Shown: piece by piece, positions 17,880 through 28,165 of the stretch
How the letters are laid out: each line of letters starts with the position of its first letter
Numbering within the stretch: the first letter of the stretch is position 1
Origin: Comamonas sp.
GTDB lineage: Bacteria > Pseudomonadota > Gammaproteobacteria > Burkholderiales > Burkholderiaceae_C
DNA: 64,000 nucleotides
Assembly: GCA_031277805.1 (NCBI GenBank)
Contig: JAITLR010000009.1
Coordinates: 62,001-126,000, forward strand
Direction: 5' to 3'
Program-made: the position numbers and the translations under genes
The notes under the pieces: model-generated
What the model was told of the DNA's origin: nothing
The model's database searches: none
What the model saw: only the letters and a program-made list of their open reading frames with translations

Positions 17880-20686
17880 CACAGTGCCTCTTTGATCTTG
17901 TCGGGGGTCACGGGGGTGGCATGGAAGCGCTTGCCGGTAGCGTGGGCGATGGCGTTGACGCAGGCGGCGACCACCGGAATCATCACCACTTCGGCCATGC
18001 CCTTGGGCGGGTCGGTGCGCGACAGCGGCGGCAGCACCACGCCCTCGGCCTTCCATACGGCCACTTCGCTGGCGCGCGGCACGTGGTAGCGGCTCAGACC
18101 CCACTGGCCGTTGCCGGGGCCGGACTCATGGCGAGGCAGGTCTTCGTACAGCGCATGACCTATGCCCATGACCACACCGCCCTGGATCTGGCCCGAGACC
18201 AGCTCGGGCACGATCTGCGTGCCGCATTCCAGCCAGGTCTTGTGCGAGAGGATGTTCACCTTGCCCGTGCCCGGAGACACGGACAGCTCCACCATGGTGG
18301 CACAGGGCGCGTAATAGACCGTGCCCGCATTGTTGCGCTGCACCGGCGGGTAATACACCTTGTCCCGCGCAATGAAGGCGTAGCCGCCGGATTTCATGGC
18401 GGCTTTCTTGGCATCGCCGGCGCCCTGACCGTACTGGACCGAGAGCGCATCCACCATCGCCTGGAACTTCTGGCCGTCCACGGTGAAGTCCGCCTTGGCC
18501 CAGGCCCAGCGGTTGAAGGCGTGCACGCACACACCGGTCACCAGACCCAGTTCATGCGCACGGGTGGCCAGGCGCTCAAAACTCAGGGGTTCCAGGCCTT
18601 CGGCCACCAGCATGCGGTCACGCCACTCCAGCATGTCTTCGGTCACGGCGCTGGGCAGCATCTGCCCGCCGCCTTCCTTGCCGGACCAGATCGACCGGGC
18701 CGCCGGCCACAGGCAAAGCTTGAGCAGCAGTTGCGCGGCCTGCTGTGTCGCATGGCGGAAATAGTAGGCCGAGTTCGAGGCCGACACCGGAGACACCAGG
18801 CGCGGCGTCCAGGTCGGGTCCTTGGCCAGCTCGTCTTCCTTGGCCTGAGGCGTGGTGTAGGGTTCGTCCTTGGTGTGCAGGGGCAGGTTATCCCAGTGGT
18901 TGACCGCGAAGTCCACGTCGTCCGCCGGGCGGCCCAGGAAAGGCTCCACGGCCACCAGTTGCGCCGTGGTGCTGCCGGTGCCGATCTCGGTGGTAATGTG
19001 GCGCATCTTGATGCGACCCTCGGGCGTGATCTCGACCTGGGCAATCGAAGCTTCCGCTCCCGTACCGAAGTCCTTCTGCACCGCACCAAAGCCTATGCCG
19101 TAACGCATGCCAGGGTTGGCCGCCTCGTAGTCGGCCTTGCGTTTGGCGCGCTCGATCCACATCGGGTCCTTGGCTGCCATGTCAAGGATCTCACCGATGC
19201 GCAGGTAGCCAGAAGGCGAGGCGCCCTGGGTGTTCTTCATGCTGCTCTTGAGCACGTTGCGCTGGCGCAGCTCGATGGCATCCAGGCCGATTTCCTGGGC
19301 GATCTCGTCGACCAGCATCTCGGTATAGGCCATAGACTGCACCGTGCCGTAGCCACGCATGGAGCCTGCCGTCACGCCGATGGACGGGTGCACCTCGGTC
19401 GACAGATCGCTCTCGGGGAAGTAGTAGATGGACTGCGCCGCCGTCACGGCCACCGTGCCCACCGAGGGGCTGAAATTGGTCACACCGCCGCCGTCGCCCA
19501 CCATGTTGCAGGTCAGCGCGTGGAACTTGCCGTCCTTGTCCACCGAGATGGCGGTTTCCACGTCGAAGGGGTGGCGCTTGAGTGCGAACTGGAAATGCTT
19601 CCAGCGGTCCAGCGCCAGCCGCACCGGGCGGCCCTGGGCATACAGCGATGCCAGCGCCACGTAGAACGGGAAGGGATGGTGTTCCTTCTGGCCATAGCCC
19701 ACGGTGTAGGAGCTGATGTAGTCGAGCTTGCTCAGCGGCAGCTTGCTGTCCTTGAGCATGTGCATCACATGGTCGGCCGTGCCGTAGGGCGCCTGGCTTG
19801 CTGCCACCATGTGCAATGTGCCGCTGTCACGCTCATACCAGGCCAGGCCGTTTTCCATCTCCATGGCCACGTGCTCGATGGACTGGCTGTAGTACTTGCG
19901 TGCAAAGGCACGCAGCCCTTCCCTGGGCTGCTTCATCTCGGCCTGAATACGGGCCGACTCGCCCATCAGCGCGCCGAAGGCGGGATGACTCTGGTCCGGC
20001 CAGTGCACGCCCTTCTCGTCGAGCTGCGGCCATACCACGGTGTTCTTCATCGGCGAGAACTTGTCCTCGCCATAGCCGTCCTCGCCCTGCACCCGCACAT
20101 AGCGCGCAGCCACATAGGGCGTGCGAGCCGGTTGCGCGGCCTCGGCGCCGAAGCGGAAGATGGTGTCGTTGAAGCGCAGGCGCTGGTTGGCCACCCGAAA
20201 TTTTTCGTAGTCATGCCAGATGGCCACGGCCACGGGATGGCCCAGCATCGGCGTCAACTGGCCCTTTTTGACGAAGAACTCGCCATAGAAGCCGGGGTCC
20301 GGCATGCGCAGCCCGTCAGCGGCGATGGACTCAGCATCGATCAGCACATCGGGCTGGTAGTCGCTGCCCAGCACCGACAGATCCAGGCCTTCGTAGATGC
20401 GGTCGGCACGGGGAATATGAATGGTCAGCGCATGCGACTGCTTCTCGGGCCAGCCCTGCATGTCCCTGGCACGCAGGTCGATGGCAAAGACCTTCTGCCC
20501 GGTGACCTTGGCCAGGCCGTCGCGGCGGTAGTTGAGCGTATTGCCGCTGATCCAGTGGGTCTCCTGACCTCCGGCGGGCGTGATCAATTCCGCGAGTGCG
20601 TCTTTGACCGGGCGTACGCTTGCAATCACGCCCATGGCGGCGGCAGCCTTCAGAAAACTGCGCCGATTCAAGTCCAGTTTGGACAC
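17879..20686 (-). CDS. Molybdopterin-binding hydroxylase subunit (IorB/aldehyde oxidase type)
   Basis: Catalytic subunit of the xanthine oxidase family, 935 residues. It begins at a GTG (20686) with AAGGAG seven bases before it and carries a Tat signal NRRSFLKAAAAMG. Other features: GSMRGYGTVQS, GTGSTTAQL, GGVVMGIGHALYED and PPKGMAEV, whose Glu fits the catalytic position. With the 2Fe-2S and cytochrome subunits it forms a periplasmic dehydrogenase for an aldehyde or N-heterocycle; the substrate is not readable. An ATG 57 bases earlier lacks a ribosome site and would bury the signal. Confidence 0.9.
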   Translation of the reverse strand: MSKLDLNRRSFLKAAAAMGVIASVRPVKDALAELITPAGGQETHWISGNTLNYRRDGLAKVTGQKVFAIDLRARDMQGWPEKQSHALTIHIPRADRIYEGLDLSVLGSDYQPDVLIDAESIAADGLRMPDPGFYGEFFVKKGQLTPMLGHPVAVAIWHDYEKFRVANQRLRFNDTIFRFGAEAAQPARTPYVAARYVRVQGEDGYGEDKFSPMKNTVVWPQLDEKGVHWPDQSHPAFGALMGESARIQAEMKQPREGLRAFARKYYSQSIEHVAMEMENGLAWYERDSGTLHMVAASQAPYGTADHVMHMLKDSKLPLSKLDYISSYTVGYGQKEHHPFPFYVALASLYAQGRPVRLALDRWKHFQFALKRHPFDVETAISVDKDGKFHALTCNMVGDGGGVTNFSPSVGTVAVTAAQSIYYFPESDLSTEVHPSIGVTAGSMRGYGTVQSMAYTEMLVDEIAQEIGLDAIELRQRNVLKSSMKNTQGASPSGYLRIGEILDMAAKDPMWIERAKRKADYEAANPGMRYGIGFGAVQKDFGTGAEASIAQVEITPEGRIKMRHITTEIGTGSTTAQLVAVEPFLGRPADDVDFAVNHWDNLPLHTKDEPYTTPQAKEDELAKDPTWTPRLVSPVSASNSAYYFRHATQQAAQLLLKLCLWPAARSIWSGKEGGGQMLPSAVTEDMLEWRDRMLVAEGLEPLSFERLATRAHELGLVTGVCVHAFNRWAWAKADFTVDGQKFQAMVDALSVQYGQGAGDAKKAAMKSGGYAFIARDKVYYPPVQRNNAGTVYYAPCATMVELSVSPGTGKVNILSHKTWLECGTQIVPELVSGQIQGGVVMGIGHALYEDLPRHESGPGNGQWGLSRYHVPRASEVAVWKAEGVVLPPLSRTDPPKGMAEVVMIPVVAACVNAIAHATGKRFHATPVTPDKIKEAL

Positions 20687-20923
20687 GGTTCCAACTCCTT
20701 GCTGCAATGCGCACAGCAACAGCAAGGACTGGCGTGGGCACATCGCTAGATGACTATGTATTCCTGAGGTTGTACGTACTCAGGAGTCAAAAAGCAGGTG
20801 ATAACGGCTGCAGTTGCTGTCGGCATTTCTGCCCACATATCGCCAGCCTTGGCCGTCCGCCACGCTTTGGTCTTTAAAAGACTAAGAGGCGCGGAGTATA
20901 GAAACAGTGGCTCGTATGTCTGT

Positions 20924-20942
20924 TTGTGACCTTAAATCACAA
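20924..20942. promoter_or_regulatory. Crp/Fnr-like palindrome before the molybdenum hydroxylase operon
   Basis: TTGTGA-N7-TCACAA is a perfect 6+6 inverted repeat. It resembles Crp/Fnr sites but has one extra spacer base. It lies 238 bp upstream of the GTG start. In the same 485-bp gap a CACCAAT/ATTGGTG hairpin sits at 20974-20994; nothing else was recognised. Confidence 0.4.
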
Positions 20943-21171
20943 GTTAATTACTCGGAATACTGATATTCATCAACACCAATCTTCAGCATTGGTGCTTGTC
21001 AAACAGAGCGAGATACTGCTTCCTCTCCGCACCGAAACGGTCTATGGCCTTTCGGCTTGAGGCTCGGGCATTCAGCTTTTTTGAATTGAAACCTCAAACC
21101 TGCTGAACCTTTTTGCACTTTCAGCTTCATACACTGCAACCCGTGCTTCGCTGATCAGGCAAGCCGCCCGA

Positions 21172-21750
21172 ATGATTGCAGCTTCCATGAACACCGCTTC
21201 CTCTTTCTCCAACCGCCGGTACGACTCCACGGCCATTGCCCTGCACTGGGTACTGGCCCTGGCCTTGATCGGCATTTTCGGTTTTGGCCTCTATATGACA
21301 GGCCTGCCGTTCTCGCCCGCTCGCCTCAAATACTTCAACTGGCACAAATGGGCAGGCATGACGATTCTGATCCTATCGGTGCTGCGCCTGGTCTGGCGCG
21401 TCACCCATCGCCCGCCGGAACTGCCCGAGGCCGTCGCCCGCACCATGCCCGGCTGGCAACGCGCAGCCCATCATGGCGTGCATCACCTGATGTATGCACT
21501 GTTCTTTGCCATCCCTGTCGTGGGCTGGATGTACAGCTCGGCGGCTGGTTTCCCCATCGTGCTGTTTGGCCAGATCCCCCTGCCCGATCTGGTGGGCAAG
21601 AGCCCCGAACTGGCCGAAGCCCTCAAGCCCTGGCATGCCTATCTGGCCTATGCACTGGCTGCATTGGTGGTGATGCATATCGCTGCCGTCATCAAGCATC
21701 AGGTCATTGACCGCGACGGCCTCTTGTCACGAATGATTCCGGGCAAATAG
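21172..21750 (+). CDS. cybB: Cytochrome b561
   Basis: A 192-residue, four-helix membrane cytochrome of the prokaryotic b561 family. Heme-ligand histidines fall in ALHWVLAL near residue 25, WHKWAGM near 58, MHIAAVIKH near 171 and HHGVHHLMY near 100. It probably moves electrons between quinol and a periplasmic partner. Start could also be the ATG at 21187; neither has a strong ribosome site. It precedes two yceI genes, a linkage also seen for yceJ-yceI in enterics. Confidence 0.9.
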   Translation: MIAASMNTASSFSNRRYDSTAIALHWVLALALIGIFGFGLYMTGLPFSPARLKYFNWHKWAGMTILILSVLRLVWRVTHRPPELPEAVARTMPGWQRAAHHGVHHLMYALFFAIPVVGWMYSSAAGFPIVLFGQIPLPDLVGKSPELAEALKPWHAYLAYALAALVVMHIAAVIKHQVIDRDGLLSRMIPGK

Positions 21751-21840
21751 CCCCCCTGAGCGGCTTTGCCGGGGCGGCCCCGCCGCTTCCTCCCCCCAAG
21801 GGGACAACACCGTCGCTGCGGGGCGGCCCTTGCTCGGTGT
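21751..21840 (+). repeat. GC-rich post-stop repeat, copy 3
   Basis: Begins at the base after the cybB stop with CCCCCCTGAGCGGC and ends with GCGGGGCGGCCCTTGCTCGG. It contains an internal extra GCCGGGGCGGCCCC block compared with copy 1. Confidence 0.75.
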
Positions 21841-21899
21841 TTCTCGCTTGGATCGCGCCAATTTTTCAATTTTCTCTGTTCATCACAAGGAGTTTTTTG

Positions 21900-22463
21900 A
21901 TGAAAATCCTTTTTTCCTCCGCACTGATTGCAACCGCTTTCCTGGGCAGCGCCGCTCACGCCGCTCAAGCCCTTGTGCCCGCACAAAGCGCCGTCAACTT
22001 TGAAGCCAAGCAGATGGGCGTGCCGCTCAAGGGCCACTTCAAGAAGTTCGATGCCCAGATTGCCTTCGACACCGCCAAGCCCGAGAGCAGCAAGATCCAC
22101 TTCACGGTTGATACCGGCAGCGCCACCATGGGCGCCAAGGAAACCGATGCCGAGCTGCCAAAGGCAGACTGGTTCAACGTCGCCAAGTTCCCCCAAGCCA
22201 CTTTTGACTCCAGCGCTGTGAAGGCTCTGGGCGGTGGCAAATACCAGGTGGACGGCACCTTGACCATCAAAGGCAATGTACAGAAGGTGAGCCTGCCCGT
22301 GGTGCTAACCCAGTCTGGTGCGACTACGACGGCCACCGGCACTCTGCCGCTCAAGCGCCTGACCTTCAAGATCGGCGACGGCGACTGGAAGGACACCTCC
22401 ATGGTGGCCGACGAGGTCAATGTGCAATTCAAGCTGGCCCTGACCGGCGTCGGCAAGCTGTAA
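21900..22463 (+). CDS. YceI family periplasmic protein
   Basis: A 187-residue secreted protein with a Sec signal (MKILFSSALIATAFLGSAAHA). The mature part shows the YceI lipocalin-like beta barrel: SAVNFEAKQMGVPLKGHF, SSKIHFTVDTGS, KADWFNVAKFPQATF and the TLTIKGNVQKVSLPV strand. The family binds polyisoprenoids such as ubiquinone-8. ATG at 21900 has AAGGAG before it. Probably co-transcribed with cybB and the next yceI. Confidence 0.9.
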   Translation: MKILFSSALIATAFLGSAAHAAQALVPAQSAVNFEAKQMGVPLKGHFKKFDAQIAFDTAKPESSKIHFTVDTGSATMGAKETDAELPKADWFNVAKFPQATFDSSAVKALGGGKYQVDGTLTIKGNVQKVSLPVVLTQSGATTTATGTLPLKRLTFKIGDGDWKDTSMVADEVNVQFKLALTGVGKL

Positions 22464-22565
22464 AGCAGCGCCAGAATTCAAGTCTTTTTCGGCTCCAGCG
22501 CTTGATGGCCAAGCGCTGGCAGCTCATGTTTTGATAGTTTCAATCCATCAATAGGAGTTCTCACC

Positions 22566-23141
22566 ATGCGTTCTGCCCTGTTCGCCCTGGCCGCTGCTTC
22601 CGTGCTGGCCTCTGCCGCCCACGCCGCACCTGCCACTTACGCCATCGATCCCACGCACACATTCGCGACTTTCGAGATCGATCACTTCGGCGCCTCGACC
22701 AACCGCGCCCGCTTTGACAAGAAGAGCGGCACCGTGCAGTTCGACAAGACCGCCAAGACCGGCAAAGTGGAAGTGGCCCTGGACATGACTTCGGTCAACT
22801 CCGGTACCCCTGCTTTCAACAAGCATCTGCAAAGCGCTGAAATCTTCAACGTGGAAAAATTCCCTGAAGCCAAGTTTGTCTCCGACAAGTTCGTCTTCAA
22901 CGGCGACAAGCTCAAGGAAGTCACCGGCCAGCTGACCCTGCTGGGCAAGACAGCTCCCATCACCATCAAGGCCAACAAGTTCACCTGCTACGAAAGCCCC
23001 ATGCTGCAAAAACGTGAAGTCTGCGGCGGCGACTTCGAGGCCACCATCGACCGCACCCAGTGGGGTCTGGACTACGGCATCGCCTACGGCTTCCCCAAGG
23101 AAGTGCGTCTGGTGATGCAGATCGAAGCCGTGAAGCAGTAA
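22566..23141 (+). CDS. YceI family periplasmic protein, second copy
   Basis: 191 residues with signal peptide ending SAAHA. Closer to the classical YceI than its neighbour: YAIDPTHTFATFEIDHFGAS, KTGKVEVALDMTSVNSG, AEIFNVEKFPEAKF and a C-x-n-C pair (FTCYES, REVCGGD). The two paralogues diverge enough to be old duplicates. The 22464-22565 gap contains a repeat hairpin (CCAGCGCTTG/CAAGCGCTGG). Ends before a good terminator. Confidence 0.9.
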   Translation: MRSALFALAAASVLASAAHAAPATYAIDPTHTFATFEIDHFGASTNRARFDKKSGTVQFDKTAKTGKVEVALDMTSVNSGTPAFNKHLQSAEIFNVEKFPEAKFVSDKFVFNGDKLKEVTGQLTLLGKTAPITIKANKFTCYESPMLQKREVCGGDFEATIDRTQWGLDYGIAYGFPKEVRLVMQIEAVKQ

Positions 23142-23184
23142 TTCATAGCTCCTCACGAGCCGGCCTCATTCAAGTCCGGCCCTG

Positions 23185-23216
23185 GCCCGGTCCGTGAAAG
23201 CGGTCCGGGCTTTTTT
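23185..23216 (+). terminator. Terminator after the cybB-yceI-yceI cluster
   Basis: GCCCGGTCCG and CGGTCCGGGC form a 10-bp stem with one T-T mismatch, loop TGAAAG, then six T. It is 43 bp after the yceI stop. Confidence 0.85.
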
Positions 23217-23309
23217 GCACCCGCACAATCCCTTTATGCAAAAATTCTCTTTAGGTTAATTGATTACGAATAGTAGAATTCACACAAACCTTCCCAAGGA
23301 GACAGATTG

Positions 23310-23957
23310 ATGAGCACCGCCCCCACCCCGGTCTATTCCCAGCCCCGTCGCGTTGACCTCAGCGGTCTGCCCCGGCCTGCTGCCGTGCAGCAGCTGCATC
23401 ACTACGCCTACAAGGCCAAGGATGCAGAGGAGACTCGCCACTTCTACGAAGACATTCTGGGTCTGCCGCTCTATCACATCATCCAGAGCGACTACGTGCC
23501 CTCCACGGGCGAGTACTGTCCCTACACCCACTTCTTCTTCCGCCTCAAGGATGGCTCGTTCATCGCCTTCTTCGACATCGGCGACGACGAGGCAGCCCTG
23601 CCCTCGCCCAACACCCCCATCTGGATCAATCACATCTCCTTCCGCGTCGACACCGTGGAAGAGCTGGAGAACACCAAGGCCCGCCTGCAGGCCTGCGGCG
23701 TGGAAGTGCTGGGCGTGACCGACCACCACATCTTCAAGAGCATTTACTTCTTCGACCCCAACGGCATTCGCCTGGAGCTGACGGCCCAGCTGGCCGACGC
23801 CGTGCAGATGCAGAAGGAAAGCACCACGGCTCATGCACGCCTGCAGGAATGGACAGCACGCAAGGAGCAATGGCGCAAGGAACGTGCAGAAGGCAAGACG
23901 GCAACGCCTCTGAAGCCACAATCCAACGACCGCCCGGAATTCGTCCCCGGGAAATAA
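23310..23957 (+). CDS. VOC family (glyoxalase/ring-cleavage-like) metalloprotein
   Basis: A 215-residue protein with one vicinal-oxygen-chelate domain at about 28-155. Candidate metal ligands are H31 in QQLHHYAYK, H in INHISFRVD and E in GIRLELTAQ. The C-terminal 50 residues are a charged helix rich in K, R and E. The ATG at 23310 follows AAGGAG. Family members include glyoxalases, dioxygenases and resistance proteins; I cannot choose between them, and no pathway partner adjoins. Confidence 0.75.
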   Translation: MSTAPTPVYSQPRRVDLSGLPRPAAVQQLHHYAYKAKDAEETRHFYEDILGLPLYHIIQSDYVPSTGEYCPYTHFFFRLKDGSFIAFFDIGDDEAALPSPNTPIWINHISFRVDTVEELENTKARLQACGVEVLGVTDHHIFKSIYFFDPNGIRLELTAQLADAVQMQKESTTAHARLQEWTARKEQWRKERAEGKTATPLKPQSNDRPEFVPGK

Positions 23958-24091
23958 CAGCTCTATCGCTACGTCTTTAATAGCTGCTAGCTCTTGATAA
24001 ATAAGCGCCATCGCCTGAAATAAGACCTACCGCACTCATCACCGGATCGGATCGCTAAAATCATTGGCAATCCGTCCCAATTTCTATGCAG

Positions 24092-24120
24092 ACGGCATCC
24101 CTCTTCTGGATGCCGTTTTC
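24092..24120 (+). promoter_or_regulatory. Hairpin with short T-run in the valS leader
   Basis: ACGGCATCC pairs with GGATGCCGT (9 bp, loop 7) and is followed by TTTTC, 22 bp before the valS ATG. It may be the terminator of the preceding gene or a weak attenuator of valS. An AGCTGCTAGC-type repeat lies just upstream (about 23960-24010). Confidence 0.5.
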
Positions 24121-24141
24121 ATTTCCAGAACTCTTGCAGCC

Positions 24142-27045
24142 ATGAGCGACACCATTCAGCAGCCCGGCCTCGACAGCCTCTCCAAGTCTTTTGAACCCGC
24201 TTCCATCGAAGCCCATTGGGGCCCCGAGTGGGAAAAGCGCGGCTACGGCAATGCCGGCTATCGCGGCACGGGCAAGCCCGGTGCCGAAGCCACCGCTGCA
24301 GGCAACAACTTCTCCATCCAGCTGCCTCCGCCCAATGTGACCGGCACGCTGCACATGGGCCATGCGTTCAACCAGACCATCATGGACTCGCTGACGCGCT
24401 ACCACCGCATGAAGGGCTACAACACGGCCTGGATTCCTGGCACCGACCACGCCGGCATCGCCACCCAGATCGTGGTGGAACGTCAGCTGCAAACCCATGG
24501 CGTGAGCCGCTATGACCTGGGCCGTGACGAGTTCACCAAGAAAGTCTGGGAGTGGAAGGAAAAGTCCGGCAACACCATCACCACGCAGATGCGCCGCATG
24601 GGCGATACCGTGGACTGGAGCCGCGAGTACTTCACCATGGACGACAAGCTGTCCAAGGTGGTCACAGAAACCTTTGTGAAGCTGTACCAGCAAGGCCTGA
24701 TCTACCGCGGCAAGCGCCTGGTGAACTGGGACCCCGTACTGCAATCGGCCGTGTCCGACCTGGAAGTCGAAAACCAGGAAAAAGACGGCTCGATGTGGCA
24801 CATCACCTACCCTTTGAGCAGCGGTGAGGGCAGTCTGGTGGTGGCCACCACCCGCCCCGAGACCATGCTGGGCGACGTGGCTGTAATGGTCCACCCCGAA
24901 GACGAGCGCTACAAGCATCTGATCGGCCAGACCGTGAAGCTGCCGCTGGTCGGCCGCGAAATCCCCGTGATTGCCGATGAATACGTGGACAAGGAATTCG
25001 GTACCGGCGTGGTGAAGGTCACGCCTGCGCACGACCAGAATGACTATCAGGTCGGTATCCGCCACGGTCTGCCCATGATCACGGTGCTTGACCTGAGCGC
25101 CAAGATCAACGACGAGGCGCCCGAAAAGTACCGCGGCATGGACCGCTTTGTGGCCCGCAAGGCCATCGTGGCCGACCTCGAAGAGCTGGGCCTGATGGGC
25201 GAGATCAAGAAGCACAAGCTCATGGTGCCGATCTGCGACCGTACCGGCCAGGTGATCGAGCCCATGCTGACCGACCAGTGGTTCATCGCCATGAGCAAGG
25301 TCAGCGACCAGGACCCCGCGGGCAAGAGCATCGCCCAGAAGGCCATCGATGCCGTGGCCAATGGCGATGTTCAGTTCGTGCCCGAAAACTGGGTCAACAC
25401 CTACAACCAGTGGATGAACAACATCCAGGACTGGTGCATCTCGCGCCAGCTGTGGTGGGGCCACCAGATTCCCGCCTGGTATGACGAGGAAGGCAATATC
25501 TATGTTGCCAAGAACGAAGCCGAAGCTAAGGCCCAGGCTCCCGGCAAGCAGCTGACCCGCGACGCTGACGTTCTGGACACCTGGTACTCCTCCGCCATGG
25601 TACCGTTCAGCACCATGGGCTGGCCCGAGCAGACCGACGCTGCCGACGATGACTTCAACCTCTACCTGCCCTCCTCGGTGCTGGTGACGGGCTACGACAT
25701 CATCTTCTTCTGGGTCGCCCGCATGATCATGATGACCACGCACTTCACCGGTCGCGTGCCGTTCAAGCATGTGTACATCCACGGCTTGGTGCGCGATGCG
25801 CAAGGCAAGAAGATGTCCAAGTCCGAAGGCAATGTGCTGGACCCCGTGGACCTGATCGACGGTATCTCGCTGGAGCCGTTGCTGGAAAAGCGCACCACCG
25901 GCCTGCGCAAGCCAGAGACCGCACCACAGGTGCGCAAGAACACGCAAAAGGAATTCCCCGAAGGCATTCCCGCCTATGGCGCCGACGCGCTGCGTTTCAC
26001 CTTTGCCGCGCTGGCGTCCCTCGGCCGCTCCATCAACTTCGACAGCAAGCGCTGCGAGGGCTACCGCAACTTCTGCAACAAACTCTGGAACGCCTCGCGC
26101 TTCGTGCTGATGAACTGCGAAGGCTACGACTGCGGCCTCAAGGAACACACCAAGGAACAGTGCCAGCCCGGCGGCGAATTCGCAGGCTATATGCACTTCA
26201 GCCAGCCCGACCGCTGGATCGCCTCGCAGTTGCAGAAGGTCGAGGCCGAAGTGGCCAAGGGCTTTGCCGAGTTTCGTCTGGACAACGTCGCCAACACCAT
26301 CTACGACTTTGTCTGGAACGAGTTCTGCGACTGGTACCTGGAAATCGCCAAGGTGCAGATCCAGACCGGCAACGAGGCCCAGCAGCGCGCCACGCGCCGC
26401 ACGCTGATCCGCACGCTGGAAGCCATTCTGCGTCTGGCCCACCCCATCATTCCGTTCGTGACCGAAGAGCTGTGGCAGCAGGTAGCTCCGGTTGCAGGCC
26501 TGAAGGGCGACTCCATCGCCGTGGCACGCTACCCCGAAGCCCAGCCCGCTAAGATCGACGAAGCCTCGATCGCCTACGTGGGCCGCATCAAGCAGATGGT
26601 GGACGCCTGCCGCGCGCTGCGTGGAGAAATGGGCGTCTCGCCCGCCCAACGCCTGCCGCTGCTGGCCATCGCCGGCTCCGCCGAAGGCTCCGAGTTCCTG
26701 CGCGCCAATGTAGCCGTGCTCAAAAACCTGGCCAAGCTCAGCGATGTCAAGGTGTTTGACGACGAAGCAGCCTGGGCGACCGAAGCGCAAAACGCTCCCG
26801 TGTCCGTGGTGGGCGATGCCCGCCTGGCACTGTTCGTGGAAATCGACGTCGAAGCCGAAAAAGCGCGCCTGAGCAAGGAAGCCAAGCGTCTGGAAGGTGA
26901 AATCGTGAAAGCCAACGGCAAGCTGAGCAACGAAGCCTTCTGCGCCAAAGCTCCTGCCGCAGTGCTGGAACAGGAGCGCAAGCGTCTGGCCGACTTTGGC
27001 GCAACGCTGACCCGCATCAACGAGCAATTGGCACGCCTGGGCTGA
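24142..27045 (+). CDS. valS: Valine-tRNA ligase
   Basis: Class I synthetase charging tRNA-Val, 967 residues. Seen: [13 protein letters not shown] (HIGH motif, residues 71-74), the editing-domain [28 protein letters not shown] near residue 557 and the C-terminal coiled-coil arm from about 900 ([19 protein letters not shown]). I chose ATG 24142 (MSDTIQQPG); longer reading would run through the leader hairpin. Confidence 0.97.
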   Translation: MSDTIQQPGLDSLSKSFEPASIEAHWGPEWEKRGYGNAGYRGTGKPGAEATAAGNNFSIQLPPPNVTGTLHMGHAFNQTIMDSLTRYHRMKGYNTAWIPGTDHAGIATQIVVERQLQTHGVSRYDLGRDEFTKKVWEWKEKSGNTITTQMRRMGDTVDWSREYFTMDDKLSKVVTETFVKLYQQGLIYRGKRLVNWDPVLQSAVSDLEVENQEKDGSMWHITYPLSSGEGSLVVATTRPETMLGDVAVMVHPEDERYKHLIGQTVKLPLVGREIPVIADEYVDKEFGTGVVKVTPAHDQNDYQVGIRHGLPMITVLDLSAKINDEAPEKYRGMDRFVARKAIVADLEELGLMGEIKKHKLMVPICDRTGQVIEPMLTDQWFIAMSKVSDQDPAGKSIAQKAIDAVANGDVQFVPENWVNTYNQWMNNIQDWCISRQLWWGHQIPAWYDEEGNIYVAKNEAEAKAQAPGKQLTRDADVLDTWYSSAMVPFSTMGWPEQTDAADDDFNLYLPSSVLVTGYDIIFFWVARMIMMTTHFTGRVPFKHVYIHGLVRDAQGKKMSKSEGNVLDPVDLIDGISLEPLLEKRTTGLRKPETAPQVRKNTQKEFPEGIPAYGADALRFTFAALASLGRSINFDSKRCEGYRNFCNKLWNASRFVLMNCEGYDCGLKEHTKEQCQPGGEFAGYMHFSQPDRWIASQLQKVEAEVAKGFAEFRLDNVANTIYDFVWNEFCDWYLEIAKVQIQTGNEAQQRATRRTLIRTLEAILRLAHPIIPFVTEELWQQVAPVAGLKGDSIAVARYPEAQPAKIDEASIAYVGRIKQMVDACRALRGEMGVSPAQRLPLLAIAGSAEGSEFLRANVAVLKNLAKLSDVKVFDDEAAWATEAQNAPVSVVGDARLALFVEIDVEAEKARLSKEAKRLEGEIVKANGKLSNEAFCAKAPAAVLEQERKRLADFGATLTRINEQLARLG

Positions 27046-27052
27046 AATGAGT

Positions 27053-27130
27053 ACCCCCTGAGCCGCTGCGCGGCTTCCCCCTGAAGGGGGACGGCACCCT
27101 CGCGGCGGGGCGGCCCTTGCTCGGTGCCCC
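27053..27130 (+). repeat. GC-rich post-stop repeat, copy 4
   Basis: Begins seven bases after the valS stop with CCCCCTGAGCCGCTGCGCGG, continues with CCCCCTGAAGGGGG and ends GGGGCGGCCCTTGCTCGGTG. Confidence 0.75.
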
Positions 27131-27187
27131 CGGCGTGGGCCGTACCCAATGCAAGCCTCAGGGAAATGGAATGGAAAGAGAGTTTCT

Positions 27188-28075
27188 ATGAGCAATCAAA
27201 CCTGCGTCCGCAAAGCCGTGTTCCCTGTTGCAGGCCTGGGCACCCGCTTTCTGCCCGCCACCAAGGCTTCGCCCAAGGAAATGCTGCCCGTGGTGGACAA
27301 GCCGCTGATCCAGTACGCCGTCGAAGAAGCCTACGAGGCAGGCATTCGTGACATGGTCTTTGTCACCGGCCGCAGCAAGCGTGCCATCGAAGACCATTTC
27401 GACACCTCCTACGAACTCGAGAACGAGCTCGAGAATGCAGGCAAGCAGGCCATGCTGGACCTCGTGCGCAGCGTCAGCCCTGCCGATATGAACTGCCTGT
27501 TCGTGCGCCAGCCACGCTCCCTGGGTCTGGGCCATGCCGTGCTGTGCGCAGAGCCTCTGGTGGGGAACGAACCCTTTGCCGTGATCCTGGCCGACGACCT
27601 GATGACCGGAGAGAATGGCGGCCCCGGCGTGATGGCGCAGATGACGGCCGCCTTCCAGAAGCAGGGCCGCTCGCTGCTGGCCGTGCAGGAAGTGCCGCTG
27701 GAGCACACCAAGCGCTACGGCATCGTCAAGGGCGAACCTGCGGGCGGACCGCTGATGCGCATCGACGAGATCGTGGAAAAGCCCGCTCCCGAAAAAGCCC
27801 CGTCGCGCATGGGCGTGGCCGGCCGCTATGTGCTGACACCTGCCATCTTTGACGAGATTCGCAACCAGCCCAAGGGCGTGGGCGGCGAGATTCAGCTGAC
27901 CGATGCCATCGAGCGCCTGATGCAGCACGAAGCCGTCTACGCCTTCCAGTACGCAGGCAAGCGCTATGACTGCGGCAGCAAGGAAGGCTTTTTGCAGGCC
28001 ACGGTGGAACTGGCTCTGCAGCACCCCGAGGTGGGCAGCAGTTTCCGTGAATATCTCAAAACTCTGAGCATCTGA
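27188..28075 (+). CDS. galU: UTP-glucose-1-phosphate uridylyltransferase
   Basis: GalU makes UDP-glucose for envelope polysaccharides. The nucleotide-binding [19 protein letters not shown] is complete, as are [26 protein letters not shown] and YDCGSKEGF. 295 residues, family length. The ATG at 27188 follows GGAAAGAGAG. Stands alone between valS and a terminator. Confidence 0.96.
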   Translation: MSNQTCVRKAVFPVAGLGTRFLPATKASPKEMLPVVDKPLIQYAVEEAYEAGIRDMVFVTGRSKRAIEDHFDTSYELENELENAGKQAMLDLVRSVSPADMNCLFVRQPRSLGLGHAVLCAEPLVGNEPFAVILADDLMTGENGGPGVMAQMTAAFQKQGRSLLAVQEVPLEHTKRYGIVKGEPAGGPLMRIDEIVEKPAPEKAPSRMGVAGRYVLTPAIFDEIRNQPKGVGGEIQLTDAIERLMQHEAVYAFQYAGKRYDCGSKEGFLQATVELALQHPEVGSSFREYLKTLSI

Positions 28076-28103
28076 CGCAGGATACTTCTTGCTTTCAAAT
28101 ACA

Positions 28104-28127
28104 AAAGGCCTGAAATCTCAGGCCTTT
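28104..28127. terminator. Bidirectional terminator, galU / tusA-like
   Basis: AAAGGCCTGA and TCAGGCCTTT form a perfect 10-bp stem with a 4-nt loop; T-rich on the plus side (TTTCTT) and on the minus side (TTTTGT). It separates convergent genes. Confidence 0.8.
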
Positions 28128-28165
28128 CTTGCGTCAGCAGCTCCTCAATCAAGAGCATCAAAGCT

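Noticed and set aside
17921..20749. 942-codon plus-strand open frame
   Set aside because: Exact antisense of the molybdopterin subunit gene, His/Arg-rich as such shadows are, with no start signal.
24061..27195. 1044-codon minus-strand open frame
   Set aside because: Antisense of valS; valS has all synthetase motifs and the shadow none.
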